Source: Fomitopsis serialis (Eukaryota > Basidiomycota > Agaricomycetes > Polyporales > Fomitopsidaceae). From it: a stretch of DNA of 64,000 bases. The stretch is from assembly GCF_022376445.1 (NCBI RefSeq), contig NW_025954978.1, positions 310,001 through 374,000 of the forward strand, read 5' to 3'. The notes beneath the pieces were generated by a model. That model saw only the letters and a program-made list of their open reading frames with translations. It searched no databases and was not told the DNA's origin. A program made the position numbers and the translations under genes. Below, one piece after another: positions 11,179-22,963 of the stretch. Position 1 is the first letter of the stretch. Every line of letters begins with the position of its first letter.

Positions 11179-12537
11179 ATGTCTCGGGTATGTAGCAAAG
11201 ATAGGTGGAAAGGATAGCAACTGACGGTTCTCATAGGCGCAGTTCTTGCGGGAGTACAAGCTTGTCGTCGTCGGCGGTGGTGGTACGTCGACTGACAACG
11301 CTCCCCTATATCCGTGTTCAATTACCGCGTCTTAGGTGTCGGAAAGTCAGCGTTGACTATCCAGTTTATTCAAAGCCACTTCGTCGACGAGTATGACCCG
11401 ACTATTGAGGGTGAGTCGTTTTGCATCCGTTGCTTGGTAGTGACCGTGTTAGCCTGCCCAATATCGCAGCTTCAGCACTGTTATCTTGCTGGGCATGAAA
11501 GGCACCTTTGAGTGGTGCAGCTATGTGTGGCCAGAGACCTGGCGGCGGGCACGTTCGGGCAGCGCACCAAAGCTTGACCTAAACGTCATGACCTTGTCAT
11601 GCTCCCTTGGACGCCATTGCCAAGCGATCTAGAGTCCGGTGAGATGTCGCGGGGGCTCATGGCGCACAATCCCTCGGCGGGAGCTCAGTTGCTGGGAGTA
11701 TCGCGATGCGGCGGACGCAATGCACCTGCTCCAGGCATGGGCGCTACGTCGAGCTTGTCTATCATTGTTCTGACCTATCGCCCGATGTGTTCCCCTGTAC
11801 TGCGCAATAACATTCGGACATGTCGTGCTGAGACCGGTTCACTGATACTCTGCCCATTGCAGATTCGTACCGGAAACAATGCGTGATTGACGACGAGGTC
11901 GCGCTGTTGGACGTGCTTGACACTGCGGGTCAGGAAGAATACGGGTACGTCCACCCCCGCTATGAAGCCCTCTCTTTCACTTACATGTTCCCGTCAGAGC
12001 GATGCGCGAACAGTACATGCGCACGGGCGAGGGCTTCCTGCTCGTTTACTCGATCACGTCGCGCCCGTCGTTCGAGGAAATCAGCACGTTCCACCAACAG
12101 ATCCTGCGTGTCAAGGACCAGGACTCGTTCCCCGTTGTCGTCGTCGCGAATAAGAGCGATTTGGAGTATGAGCGGCAGGTGGGCATGAACGGTACGCTCA
12201 GACATCGCCTCTTCGCCTAGCCTCTCCGCTGACATTTGCTTGCAGAGGGCCGTGACCTCGCGAAGCACTTTGGCTGCAAATTCATTGAAACGTCGGCGAA
12301 GCAGCGGATCAACGTCGACGAGGCGTTCTGCAGCCTTGTGCGTGAGATCAGACGGTACAACAAGGTGCGTTCACATCTGCCCCCCGTGTTTCGCTTTCTT
12401 GATGTCATTCGCAGGAGCAACAAACCGGTCGCCCGGGTGTGCAGCCAAACGCACCGTCAGGGCCTGGTGTGTATGGCTCTGGCAAGGGAGACCAAGACGA
12501 CGTAGGCGGATGCTGCTCCGGCTGCATCATTCTCTAG
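11179..12537 (+). CDS. ras1: Ras small GTPase
   Basis: Membrane-anchored GTP switch controlling cAMP and MAP-kinase signalling, growth and mating in fungi. Exons read as 11179-11187, 11237-11282, 11336-11410, 11863-11944, 11998-12191, 12246-12364 and 12415-12537, all with GT-AG borders, giving one uninterrupted protein. Motifs: P-loop VVGGGGVGKSAL (the Gly-12/13 equivalents intact), switch I EYDPTIEDSYRK, switch [22 protein letters not shown] for guanine recognition, and ETSAK. The C-terminus is [14 protein letters not shown] is the CAAX prenylation box, and the two upstream cysteines are likely palmitoylation sites. The first exon is only nine bases, and the third intron, 452 bases, is far longer than the others. 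No frame defects. The receptor gene just upstream could be functionally related, but nothing in the sequence proves it. Confidence 0.97.
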
Positions 12538-13130
12538 ACTTGGCTTCCCGCGCCTTCCACCCCCCCTCGCCTCGCTCTCGTCCCCTGCTCCACAGACACA
12601 CTATCCTCCCTCGCGCCGTTTCGTACTCTACACCGCTGCCTGCCGCTTACCGAAGACATGTTACCCCTTAAACCTTAACCGTCGTGGATGCTCTGTTTGT
12701 TGAAGAAGGTTTTCTGGTCGGTATATCCTACTCTGTACAAATTCGCGCCCCGTCGGTCTCGGTCTCGGTCCTCTTCCCCTGTTTACATCTTTCTTTCTCC
12801 ATCTTTTCTGTGACGTGACCTCCGTCCTTCGGAGCCTTGTCCCCGACGTGCCGACGCTCGTTGCGCATTGGTTTAGCTGGAATATAGAATAGTCCATCGC
12901 ATCGATATCTCAGTCGGTCTGTTGTGTCGTCGTGAAGGTTCGTGAGGCTGTGGCAAGTTGAGGGCGTGGTTCAATCGTTTGCTCGTACCGAGGTTCGTAC
13001 ATTCCTTCGTCAAACCTCTAACTACAGACTATCTACAAGCAATCGATACTCAATACAAGCAGGTAAACACACTGTGCTACCTATCCTCCGTTCGCAGTCC
13101 GCATGGTATGTCCGTCCAATTCTTCCGTTC
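12538..13130. other. Convergent intergenic region between ras1 and RdRP
   Basis: Holds the 3' ends of two converging genes. C/T-rich and T-rich tracts are present just after ras1; no gene is seen. Confidence 0.5.
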
Positions 13131-16100
13131 TCATGTCTGTTTCACAAACGACTTCGGGATCGTCATCTTATAGTAGAACTCTTCCCTGAGCGTCTTCCCG
13201 CCACCGAGAGCCTCCACCTTGATCTCGCACAGCGTGCGCATCGCGACGTCCCACGGAAAGCGCGACCACCCGCCCCACGACCGGTCGCGGTCGAGAATGT
13301 ACGCGTACGACGCGCGCAGCCTGCGTATCGCGGGCTTGTCGAAGCACAGGAGCGCGCTGCCGTCCGGCAGCGCGGCGGGGCCGTCCTCGAACATCTTCGA
13401 GAGCTCGCGGAAGATGTCCTGGCGCTGCTCGATGGGCCGGTCCGAGAACGACGCGCCGCCCTTGCTCTTCCGGCGGCTCGAGCTGGACCGCGAGCGGCCG
13501 TGGCTGGTGCGCGAGGCGTGCATGCCCTTGACCCGCAGCGCGTGCTGCGCGTACACCGCGCAGACGTGCTCGCGGATCGCGTCGAGCTCCTTCTGCATCC
13601 AGGTGTCCCCGCGCGCCGCCGTGACCTGCTCTGCGCGGGCGACGGCCTCTTCCCAGGGCGCGGTGAGGTGCTTGTCGAGGGGGGCCTTGGTGCGCGGGTC
13701 TTTCTCGGGGAAGATGGTGTCGAGGTGTTTGTCGAGCGCGTCGCACTGGTGCATGAGCTCGCGGTAGATGAGCTCGAGGATGAAGGGCGGGAGACCCGTG
13801 CCGCGCTTGGCGGGGATGTCGTCTTCCTCGACGAACTCGTGTCGGTTCCTCGACTGCTTCTGCGCGAGGGTCCAGGGGAGCGGGAGTGAGCGGAAGGTTT
13901 TCCTGTGCTCTTCGAAGACCTTGTTGGATACGGTGACACCCGTCTTGGCTCCGTCGAGGATGTTGGTGAACCTGTGATTGGAGAAAGGTGAGTCGTACTC
14001 TTGACCGGTGGAACGGATGTGGCTTACATGTGTGCCAGGAAGATCGTTTTCGGGTCTGAATACCCATTCTTGTATGCTGAAGCTAACCAGTAATTCGAAT
14101 AGGTGCCGACCCTAGAGACGTCTTGCAGAGATCCGAGGAGATACCTCTGCATCTCGACAAGCTTGAGGTCGGCGCTACAGCCAGAGGTACGTTGTAGGAA
14201 ATCTGGGACAGTCTCGGGATTCTTGCTGAGCGCTGCCTGGACCTCTGCAGGCTCTTGAGCGAACATCGGGTCGGCGTTTGTGAAGTGGGTGACGATGGAC
14301 GGGTCCCAGAACACCTCCATGGTGTCTCCGTCATAGTCGCCTGTGTATGCGCCATGATGCTGATGATCGTGGTGAGTGTTACTGGACTTACCTCCACCGG
14401 TCATGCTAGCTAAATGTCTATCTAGGGGCCGACCATTGTAGTGGTGGTTCTTCGTAGATACCACAAGGACATCAACATAGTTGCTGAGCTCGGGCTTGTA
14501 CACGGCAGTGACCTATATTGTGGGTGTCAGTTGTTTGACGACGACGACACGACCTGGCATCCCCGAATTCACCTTCTGGACATCAGTGGGAATTTTGCAT
14601 GGATGTCGAGTAACCTATTGGATGTATGATGAAACTGAGTTCTCTTTTGAGCATGGATGCTTACCAAGACATCTCCAAGCACAAGATCAGTTTGCATACC
14701 ATCCTGGTCTGCCAAGTTCCTGGATGAGCTCTTGATGTGAACCTCATTGGGTTCAAGGATGTTGCAAGGATCTACAATAGAATCTAGGCACATGAATGAT
14801 ATAGAAAATAGTAGCTCACCAGGGACAACAAATACTGTGCATGACATAGGCACAGTGATGTGACACTTGTTCTTGCATTGATTGATGACCATCTTGACGC
14901 AGTTCTTCAGCTTGGATGCAAGCACAGGGCATGTGTCAGGGAGGAAACCAGAGTCAAGAAGCACAAGAACTGTCTCTGCAATGGTTGAAGGACATCCACT
15001 GGTTGGATCTGCCCACCATGCAGTTGACTGTTCCTTCAAAACCTCATCCAACTCATCCAGCCCATCCTCATCCACATCCTCATCCCTCCCCTGCTCATCC
15101 ACATCACGGCTAGTATAGCCCTTTGCACGGGCAGTACCAGCAGCCTCCCTTATCAGCCTCTGAGTGGTCACTGACTCAGCATTTCCCACATTCCTGTACA
15201 GAGTATATACAGAGAATGGTGGGGACCACTGAGTCAGACCATCTACCCTGGCCTGCAGGTCATCCTTCATCAACTTGACAAAGCTGGAGAGTGGGACTCC
15301 ATTCTCTGCCAAGTTGATGATGGTCTCTTCTGAGAGTCGTGAGGGAGTACTTAACCGCCCAGGCTTGATGATGTCTATAGTGAGCATGGCTGGGTCTATA
15401 GGATGACCCAAGCCTGACAGGGCAATCTTGATTTGGGAAGGTCGTAATGAGATATGGAAAGGCATGTTGGGCAAGATGGGGGCAGGATGTGACATCAGGA
15501 GGCCCTATATGTACAATTGCCATATTAGGTGATCCAAGACAAAAGAGGCAATGGTCACTGACCTTTGCTCCAGCAATGCGCATCTGGATTGCTGTTGGAA
15601 CCTCACTCCACCCCAGCAATTGTGCAAGTGCTCTCAACACATTGCGTGAGGTCAGACCACATCCATCAGTCATTACCATCTGACTGGGCACCTTGTGCTG
15701 TCTATTGAAGGCAGCACAGACTATGCATGCATGAAGGAACTTGCATAAGACTTATAACAAGTAGTGCTACATACCAATGTCATTCACTTCATGAATGCAC
15801 TCCTCCTTGACTTGAAGTCCAGGAACTGAGTTTGAGAGTCCAAGTGCAAAGCGAGCGGACCATTTCGTCATGCTCTGCATATACATGAAGCCAATGTTAT
15901 TTGTAGTGAGTACTCAACTCACCTGTCCTTGGTTGTGTGTCACATTGTTATGCCATGCAAGCAGCTGTTCCAGGGTGAGCTCTACACTAGAGGCTGGAGC
16001 TGCAGGCTCCTCAGGGACAGTAATATGACTACCGTCCCAACGCTCTACGGTACGTACAGGAAGACGTGGTTGTCTTTCGCGTAGAACGCCCGATACACCC

Positions 16101-17523
16101 AGTGATGTACTATGAACGGCCGTGTGAAGAATCTAATAAGGTCATTAGGCCCATCCTTGTAGCATCCACAGTGAATCTGAGGTCGTCAGGTATTCGGATG
16201 CGGAGAAACGCATGCGACCCAAACCGTCGTGCGAACCGGTTCGACGAGCCCATGGCTGGAGCCTCAAGCTTGATGTCGAATGAAGGATGAACGTCGGGGC
16301 TGCCGTGCGAGAGGCTGTAGAGCATGGCAGTGAAATGCACACGCCCGCCGATCCACCCGGGGTTCTCGGTGCTGTGCCCGACGCAGCCGTACTGGTCCTT
16401 CCAGAGAACGTACTCTTCCCGGTCGAGCTCCCTCCACGGCGACTGGCACAAGCAATCAGCGTAGGACCAAGGTGCGCGATAATGTACGTGCCCTGATTTC
16501 TTGTTCCCTACTCGAGACCGTCGAGTTCGCCGCAGGCGGAATGTCCAGGCAGGCGTGGAGCGCAGGGATGCCCTGTACGTTGGAGGACGCAGTCAACTGG
16601 TTGATTCTGTCGGCGAGCCGCTTGCCGCTAGTCTTCAAATGGCCTGCGGCGCACAGCCGGGCCAGCTCCCATTGAACGCCGAACGGGAGGTGTTCGACTG
16701 TCGCATCAGGGATGTGGGCCTGCGCGCGCGGTCAGTGAGACGCCATGATGCAAAGCGAACAACTCAACGATGATGACGGGAATCAGATGATAGTTGCTGG
16801 AGTCACGGCGTTCGGCGTGTGGCCTCGGCTTGGGATTTCGTAGGGGCGCAGCGCTCCTCGCGGAGACGTCCGCTTCGTCGGTGGATGTATCGAGAGCTGC
16901 GAAGGGTCGCTTTCCGAGTTTGACGGTGACATCGGCGTCTTCAGGGTCTTGCACCCAAGAAAGGAAGAGTGTTCAGCGCTGACATGGCTCGCTTGTGCGG
17001 TACAGTTGACGCACCTGCCGGAATTTGACCGAGGATCGGGTCAAGGTCCTCTAGTTCAGAGAAGTAATGCGTGCTCTAAGTTGAACGCGAAGGTTGACGG
17101 ATCCAAACGCTCAGAAACAGGATGTGAAATACGAATACAATAACGCACCGACGCTTGTGAGGCACGCGAAGGTGAACGAGGCGGCTCCGAGTCCAGAGGG
17201 AGGGTTTCAACGTCAACGTCCAACGGATCCGGAGCCATCTGTGCCCGCGCGTCAGGTTTCCGACCGAACATAGGTGGTCGAGTTCGCGCGTTACGGGGCC
17301 CTTTCGCGCTTGCTGACAACTCGCAGGTGCTGCACAAGAAGCTGAGAGTGGCCTGGATAGCAGTAGATGGCAGCACTGAGCAGAGCATAAGCGGAGGAGG
17401 ATCGATCTCCAGATCGCTCGGCCACGCTGGAGAAGTCGACCGCGACCACGAGCTGAACACGGGTCGCTCAAAAAGGCATTTCGCGCACGGCGTAGATTCA
17501 CTCGATGCGGTACAAAGGGCCAT
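13131..17523 (-). CDS. RNA-dependent RNA polymerase of the RNAi/quelling type, two frame breaks
   Basis: Cellular RdRP (QDE-1/RDR family) that makes double-stranded RNA for small-RNA silencing. The diagnostic active-site motif DYDGD is encoded at 14324-14338 in the context TGDYDGDTMEVFWDPS. Other family blocks, 5' to 3' on this strand: AMGSSNRFARRFGSHAFLRI, NDLIRFFTRPFIVHHWVYRA followed by FYAKDNHVFL, QSMTKWSARFALGLSNS, MVMTDGCG with IQMRIAGAK, WSPPFSVYTLYR, and VTRHPCKIPTDVQKV. The 3' exon ends at 13131 after a basic Ser-rich insert. Two -1 frame breaks about 100 bases apart (16144-16158 and 16047-16053) interrupt the conserved core; neither fits an intron. The first exons (16700-17523) are poorly conserved and the ATG at 17523 is a guess. 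Other RdRP paralogs would be expected elsewhere in such a genome. Confidence 0.85.
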
Positions 17524-17569
17524 ACGAATCCATACCGAGCTACAGATACAGTGTCGTAATCCTTACAAA

Positions 17570-19403
17570 CTATAAGGCAGAGTTCCAAACGCTTCGTCCG
17601 TTCACGCTAGCGTACGCGGATATCTCCTGCACGACATCATCCGGAGCGTATTTCTCGCTCAGGACTGCGAGCTTTGAGCGATACTCATCAACGCCGACGT
17701 ACGCCCCACACATGCGGCGCTTTCCTGTGAACGCTGAACGGCCGTGGAGTACACGATGGTTGTCGACAACTGGTGCATCGTTAGTAGAGCACTGCATGAC
17801 ACGGCCAAGTCGGATAGTTGCACTCACCGACCGCAGTTCCAGGGGAGAGTTGAATCCAGTACTCAGAGTCCGCACTCGTCAAGAGCTGGTGCCATTTCCT
17901 GATCGCGTCGTACCTGTCCGGAACCATCGCATCAGAGAGTTCAACGGGAATGCGGCGAGCTACGAACCATTCCTCAACCATACTGGGCTCTAGATGGCTC
18001 ATCACGCTACGGTCATCGTTGTTCCACCGCACCTGGATCAGCTCGCCGTCCGAGTGTCGGAGGACGGGGTAGCCAGAGCGAGGTGTCGGCGTATACAAAG
18101 CGCTTGGCTCGCCCGCAGCGTGAGACGGTACCCGAACACGAGCGAGCAGGCCGTAGGCTGTGGGGTGAAGCTCCTTCAGGATCGACGCGACGTAGAAGCC
18201 GTCCACAAGTAGCGTAGCGCCACCCTTGCCGCCCGTATGTTCAAGTAGGTGGAAGAGCTGCAGGCCGCATGGGTCCGTCTAGACAAAGAGCCATGAGCGG
18301 ACGCGACTACGCCTGTGAAAGCAAGACGTACATAGTATGTCGTATCCGTATGCGCGCCCAGAGCCAGCGTGGTGTACGCAGTATCGCCCTTCGCCAGGTC
18401 CGACGTGAAGTCCCAGAATGCCCCGTCTGGTATTGTGAGCGGTTAGCACAAGGCCATCCAAACCTTCACTTGCATACAGACATTGCGTCTCCCGGATGAA
18501 ACCAATCCGTCGCGAAAGCTCCTCCGTTGCTTCGGGTGTGGGTGGGACGCCAGAGACGAAACAGAAGCCGAACTTGTCCTTCGTGAACATGGATCGATCA
18601 GCGACATGCAGAGTGGCATAGAACAGACACATACGACGTTGGATAGCCATTTGAAGAGACCCCGCTCATCTTCGGCCATCACCTCCTTGTAAGTCGCTGT
18701 GGGCGGATCCTGGAGTATTTTCGAGCCCCATAAGATCTTTCTACTCGGTGTCATTATAACGGATTGGTCTCATTAACGACGTAACGCACTCTGCAGGAGG
18801 AGGATGGTCCAATGGAGGGTCATATGAATTTCGTTGAAGCCATGACCAAGGGTAGAACGACGTATGAGGTTGTGCAGATGGCCCTGCGAGCGGGGGACAT
18901 ACTTAGGCGGCACAGAGAGGACGCGCAAGGGTATTACATGTCACCTCTAGACCCTGAGGCTTTGATCGACGGCTACTGGTTTGACGTCAAAGGGAATCTG
19001 GAGAAGGATGGTCAGTGGTTGATAGCTGAGACGACATGACCCTGCGCACCTCGAACGTGTTCACAAGGCGCTGCTTCGTCACCGGGTGAAAGCATTGAGG
19101 ACATCTGCAGTGGTCTCTGAGCCATATATGGTGACTCCAGTCATACAGGTCAGTCGCGGATAGTAGGGGAAGTAGCACATGGACGCACTATCGAGACCAT
19201 GTCTGTGTGTCCCATCCAACCACCACCTTCCGGTCGTCAATCCTGCTGCTCGGCAGATCACTGAATGCAATGGCACTATGTTCATGATGTATTGAAGTGT
19301 CAGTTTGGAGAGGTTTTGGCTTCAGCGCAGCGGCACCCGAGGCATGTCTGGAGGAAGCATGACCGCGGAGGACTTCAGTTGCTGTCGATGTCGACTGAGA
19401 CAC
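17570..19403 (-). CDS. Epsilon-N-trimethyllysine dioxygenase (TMLD), first step of carnitine synthesis
   Basis: Fe(II)/2-oxoglutarate dioxygenase of the TauD/GBBH family that hydroxylates trimethyllysine. The N-terminal domain shows HHIWLRDHCRCPQCFHP and TKQRLVNTFE with paired cysteines; then GLEVTWPSAQ, FYPWSWLQRNSYDPPL, RKILWG, and the catalytic domain GFCFVSGVPPTPEAT. Iron ligands are the HTD of LGAHTDTTYY (about 18327-18357) and the His of NHRVLHGRSAFTGKRR near 17760; DPCGLQLFHLL and DGFYVA are further family blocks. About seven exons. The frame breaks once, at 18952-18954, where a G run on the coding strand is one base short between DQSL and GLEVT. No in-frame ATG is visible in the first recognised exon, so the start lies near or upstream of 19403, perhaps in a short extra exon. 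The stop is at 17570. Confidence 0.88.
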
Positions 19404-19908
19404 TTAGTTCAGCAAAAAGGATGAAACAACGATCTGCATCAACTCACGATTGCCCTGCTATGTGTCCATCGCCCGACTATGCTCTTCCGTGCCAGTGAAC
19501 TTTCCGAGATGGTCGTCGCAGTTCGCTTCCCCGTGGCGCTCAGTCGCAAACAAGATGTTGACCGCCACATGGCCACAAGTTACAACTAGCGGGAAACACG
19601 GTCAACAGATCACAGCTAGAGAGGAGGGGACGTTGAGGAGTATGAGGGCGAGAGCGTGCGCTATCTTGCCTGAGGCACGGTGGTGATCGCCTGGTCAGCC
19701 GGTCCCGGTCATGGCCAACGTAAAGGCAGCGGCACGGACTCGGAGTCCAGGCTGGGTCCGCCCTCTCCCCACCGCCGACCCGTCTATTCGCAGCAGACTC
19801 ACACAGCACAAGGATTGTTGTCCAGATGTCGTAGCAATGTGTCTAGATAATACGCTGTAGTAGTACTTTTCACTTCTTCCGCGGTGTGCTGCACGCTCAA
19901 TGCACACT
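19404..19908. other. Region between TMLD and LYS4
   Basis: Holds the homoaconitase 3' end and the TMLD promoter, both genes being on the minus strand. A GTGAGT-like donor near 19450 may belong to an unseen first TMLD exon. Nothing else is recognised. Confidence 0.4.
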
Positions 19909-22281
19909 TCACGCCTCGGCCTGGATGGACTTGAGGACATACCCCTCCAACCCGCCGCAGATCCACAACTCCTGCACGCTCGCACCGACGACACCGACGC
20001 TGTACGTCTTCTTCTCCTTGCCCGGCCAGCGCACCTCCACGCGGCCCTCCGCGACATGCACCTCGACGTCCAAGCCCTCGTTCACCGTCAACTCGCCCTT
20101 CCTCCCGCCTGTACCGCGCTCCCCGTCCTTCGCGTACTCGCGCGTGAGGTCCGCGACGAGTTCGGGGCACTCCACGCACACGAGCCCGTTGTTGATCGCA
20201 TTCCGTTTGAAGATGTCCCCGAACGAGCCCGCCAGCACGAGCGGCACGCCCGCCGCCTTGAGCGCCGTCGCGGCTTGCTCACGCGACGAGCCCGTGCCGA
20301 AGTTGTACCCAGACCGAGGATCACACCTTGCTTGACCGACGCCGACGGCGAGGATGGCTGCGCCTTGCGAATCGACGCGACCAGGCCGGCGAAGGACGGG
20401 TCGTAGTTCTCCATGACCACCTCGGCCTGCCGTTCGAGCGTGATGTCGTCCTGGTAGGTGTACTTCCCCGGGTAGAGTGCGTCTGTGTTCAGGTTGTCCT
20501 GGGGCGCGAAGAGCAGCGAGCCGGCGAACGTCGATGGGAAGCCAGAGAGAACGGACTCCTTTGCAGCGGCAGCAGTGGCGGACGCAGGCGCAGATGTCGG
20601 CGTCGCAATCGAAAACGTGGGCGCGCCTGAAGGAGGCAGGCTAGCAGTATCCAGCGAATCCGGACTGCAGATGTATCCCTTAACAGCACTCGCAGCGACC
20701 ACAGCCGGGCTCGCCAGATACGCCTGCGCCTTCGGACTGCCCATTCGTCCCTTGTAGTTCCGGTTCGTCGCACTGATGCCCACCTCGCCGTCCTCCAAGA
20801 GACCGGTACCCAGTCCTATACATGGTCCACAGCCCGAGGGAAGTGGCTTCGCACCAGCCTGGATGAGAGTCTGCCAGTCGCCCTGACGTTCTGCATCCAG
20901 CTGCACCTCTGAGCTCGCCGCAGCGACGTAGAAGTCCACACCAGGCGCGACTTTGTGCCCCTTCATCACGGCGGCGGCGGCGGATATGTCAGACAGGCGG
21001 GCGTTCGTACAGCTGAGGAGATATGCCTTCTTGATCGCGATGTGCTTCTCCTCCAGGGCCGGGAGCGGGTTCGACACCTTGACGCTGTTCGGGCCGGACA
21101 CGTAGGGGACAAGCGTGGACAGGTCGAAGACGAGGTGCGACGCGTATGTCGCGTCGGGATCAGAGGCGAGCGCCAATGCGCACACCTCGTCGAGGCGACG
21201 GCGGTTGATACGAGGGTGTTCCGGGGGCGCAGGGATAGCAGCGGCGAGCGCGGGCGAAGCAAACGTCCGCAGCTCCAGCTTCCTAAGGGCGCGCTCGTAC
21301 CACTCAAGTAGGGTGCCGTCCACAGGGAATACGCCGGACAACGCGCCCCACTCCGTCGTCATGTTCGAGATCGTGAGCCGGTCGTCGACAGAGAGTGCGG
21401 CGACGCCCTCGCCCGTAAACTCGATAGCCGCGTTGAGCACCTCGTCGTTGTTGAAGCATCCGCAGAGCGCAACGATGACGTCCTTGCCAGTGACCCCAGG
21501 GGCGAGCTGGCCCTTGAACTCGACCTTGACCATCCGCGGGACCTGCCACCACGTCTTGCCCGTCGCCCACAGTGCGGCGGCGTCCGTGCGCACGATCGGC
21601 GTCCCGACGCAACCGACGCCGCCGTACATGTTACTGTGGCTGTCGCTCGCCACGGTCATCGTGTACGGGAAGGCGTAGCCCTCCTCGACGAGGACTTGGT
21701 GTCCGATGCCGCGTCCGGCCGGGTAGAAGTCGACGTTATGTGTCCTCGCGAAGGCCTCTATTGAGGCGTACTTGTGTAGGTTCTTGTCGGACTTGTTCTG
21801 GACGTCATGGTCGAGCGTGAAGACGAGCTGGGAGGGGTTCTTGATACGAGTAGCCCCGATGGACTTGAACCTATCGCAGCATGTTAGGAGGCTCTGGTGA
21901 ATGAACACGACAAACTCAAGAGCCAGCCGTTCTGGAAACGTGCAATGTAGCTGGACATAGCAAGGTCAGAGAACGGCAGGCTCCCCCATGCACATGTCTG
22001 TTCAAGTACCTGTGCATAGCAAAGACATTCGGAGCTGTCGTTCGTCAAGATTGGGCTGGTACTCACTTCGATATAACCGGGCCCGTGTTGTCGTGCGTCA
22101 TGACATGCTCCGGGCGAATCATCACGTAGTCGCCAGCTTTCACGACCTTTCCCGGAGGCAGGTCGACGGCGTACTTCTGCACGACCTTCTCGATGATGGT
22201 TTGTGGGATGCGGGGCGAGTCCGCGGCCGTGGCGAAAGACCGCCAGGCTGTTTGTCTCAGTGCTGATGAGAGAAACCGCAT
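19909..22281 (-). CDS. LYS4: Homoaconitase, mitochondrial (lysine biosynthesis), one frame break
   Basis: 4Fe-4S hydro-lyase that converts homocitrate to homoisocitrate in the alpha-aminoadipate lysine pathway of fungi. The start [20 protein letters not shown] at 22281 is Arg/Ser/Ala-rich without acidic residues, a typical mitochondrial presequence. One intron of about 190 bases follows VISK. The large domain carries [26 protein letters not shown], the cluster cysteines in [12 protein letters not shown] and [12 protein letters not shown], and [12 protein letters not shown]; a Ser/Ala linker leads to the swivel domain with [20 protein letters not shown] and [13 protein letters not shown]. The frame slips by -1 at 20308-20310: GVILGLG should be followed directly by YNFGTG, and a G run on the coding strand is one short. 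Without that correction the last quarter is misread. Length otherwise fits the family. Confidence 0.92.
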
Positions 22282-22963
22282 GACTGCGCGAGACGGCGAG
22301 GGCGCCGTCACTTTTCACGACGAGGACGATGAAATGGACAGTGAGGAAGAGCCTGAGGTCGATGAGCACAGAGTCAAATTCGAAGACGGCGATTCGTTCA
22401 CTGGCGATCGATCCGAACCGACCCCCCCGAGATGAGCCGGTTCAGGCCAAGTCTCGGGTACTTCTGCAAGTGCCTTGGTCCTGCCCGTCAACCGCATCCT
22501 CAGCCTGCACTGAGAACTCATTAATCATTACCCAGCCGCCTTCTGGCTACGGGGGCCTCGAGAAACATCATCTATAGGACCTTGAACAGTGCCCGGGTCT
22601 CTGTGCTCATGTGGGTCCGACGTCCTCAAGCACCTGCGGTGGATGCTTCTGCCACCTGAGTGCACCTGGCACACAGGCTTTGAGGGACTCACACAGGCAG
22701 ATCGGAAGTTCAGTGCGCTGGGTATGTATCCAACGCTCTTCCAACAGTCGGGCTCAGTAACTTCCGGTCGGCTGTATCACTCCAGACGCTTGCCAGTCGG
22801 GATCGACATGAGAGGCTGACAGGCGTTCACCAGTCTGTCAGCCTTCGGTAATGGTATATATGAGCTGTTGCACCGGTGAGTCTCTAGGCCCTCTTCTTGG
22901 TCCTAACCTTTGCACAGTCCCCTCACGCCCGCACGGCATTCCACGATCTTTCCACCGCACGTC
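22282..22963. promoter_or_regulatory. Divergent promoter between LYS4 and a membrane-protein gene
   Basis: A 0.7 kb gap between genes transcribed away from each other. A TATATATGAG-like string at about 22853-22864 lies roughly 100 bases before the ATG at 22964 and may be the TATA element of the right-hand gene. No coding sequence is supported. Confidence 0.45.

Noticed and set aside
10652..11298. Open frames of about 190-200 codons on both strands before ras1
   Set aside because: They overlap each other and the ras1 start, have no recognisable motifs, and no sensible exon structure.
12942..13889. Long plus-strand open frame of 315 codons
   Set aside because: It is antisense to the conserved 3' exon of the RdRP gene and has an Arg/Ala-rich composition typical of an antisense shadow.
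18812..19039. Plus-strand frame with protein-like composition
   Set aside because: The minus strand here encodes the TMLD blocks GLEVTWPSAQ and FYPWSWLQRNSYDPPL, so this is antisense.
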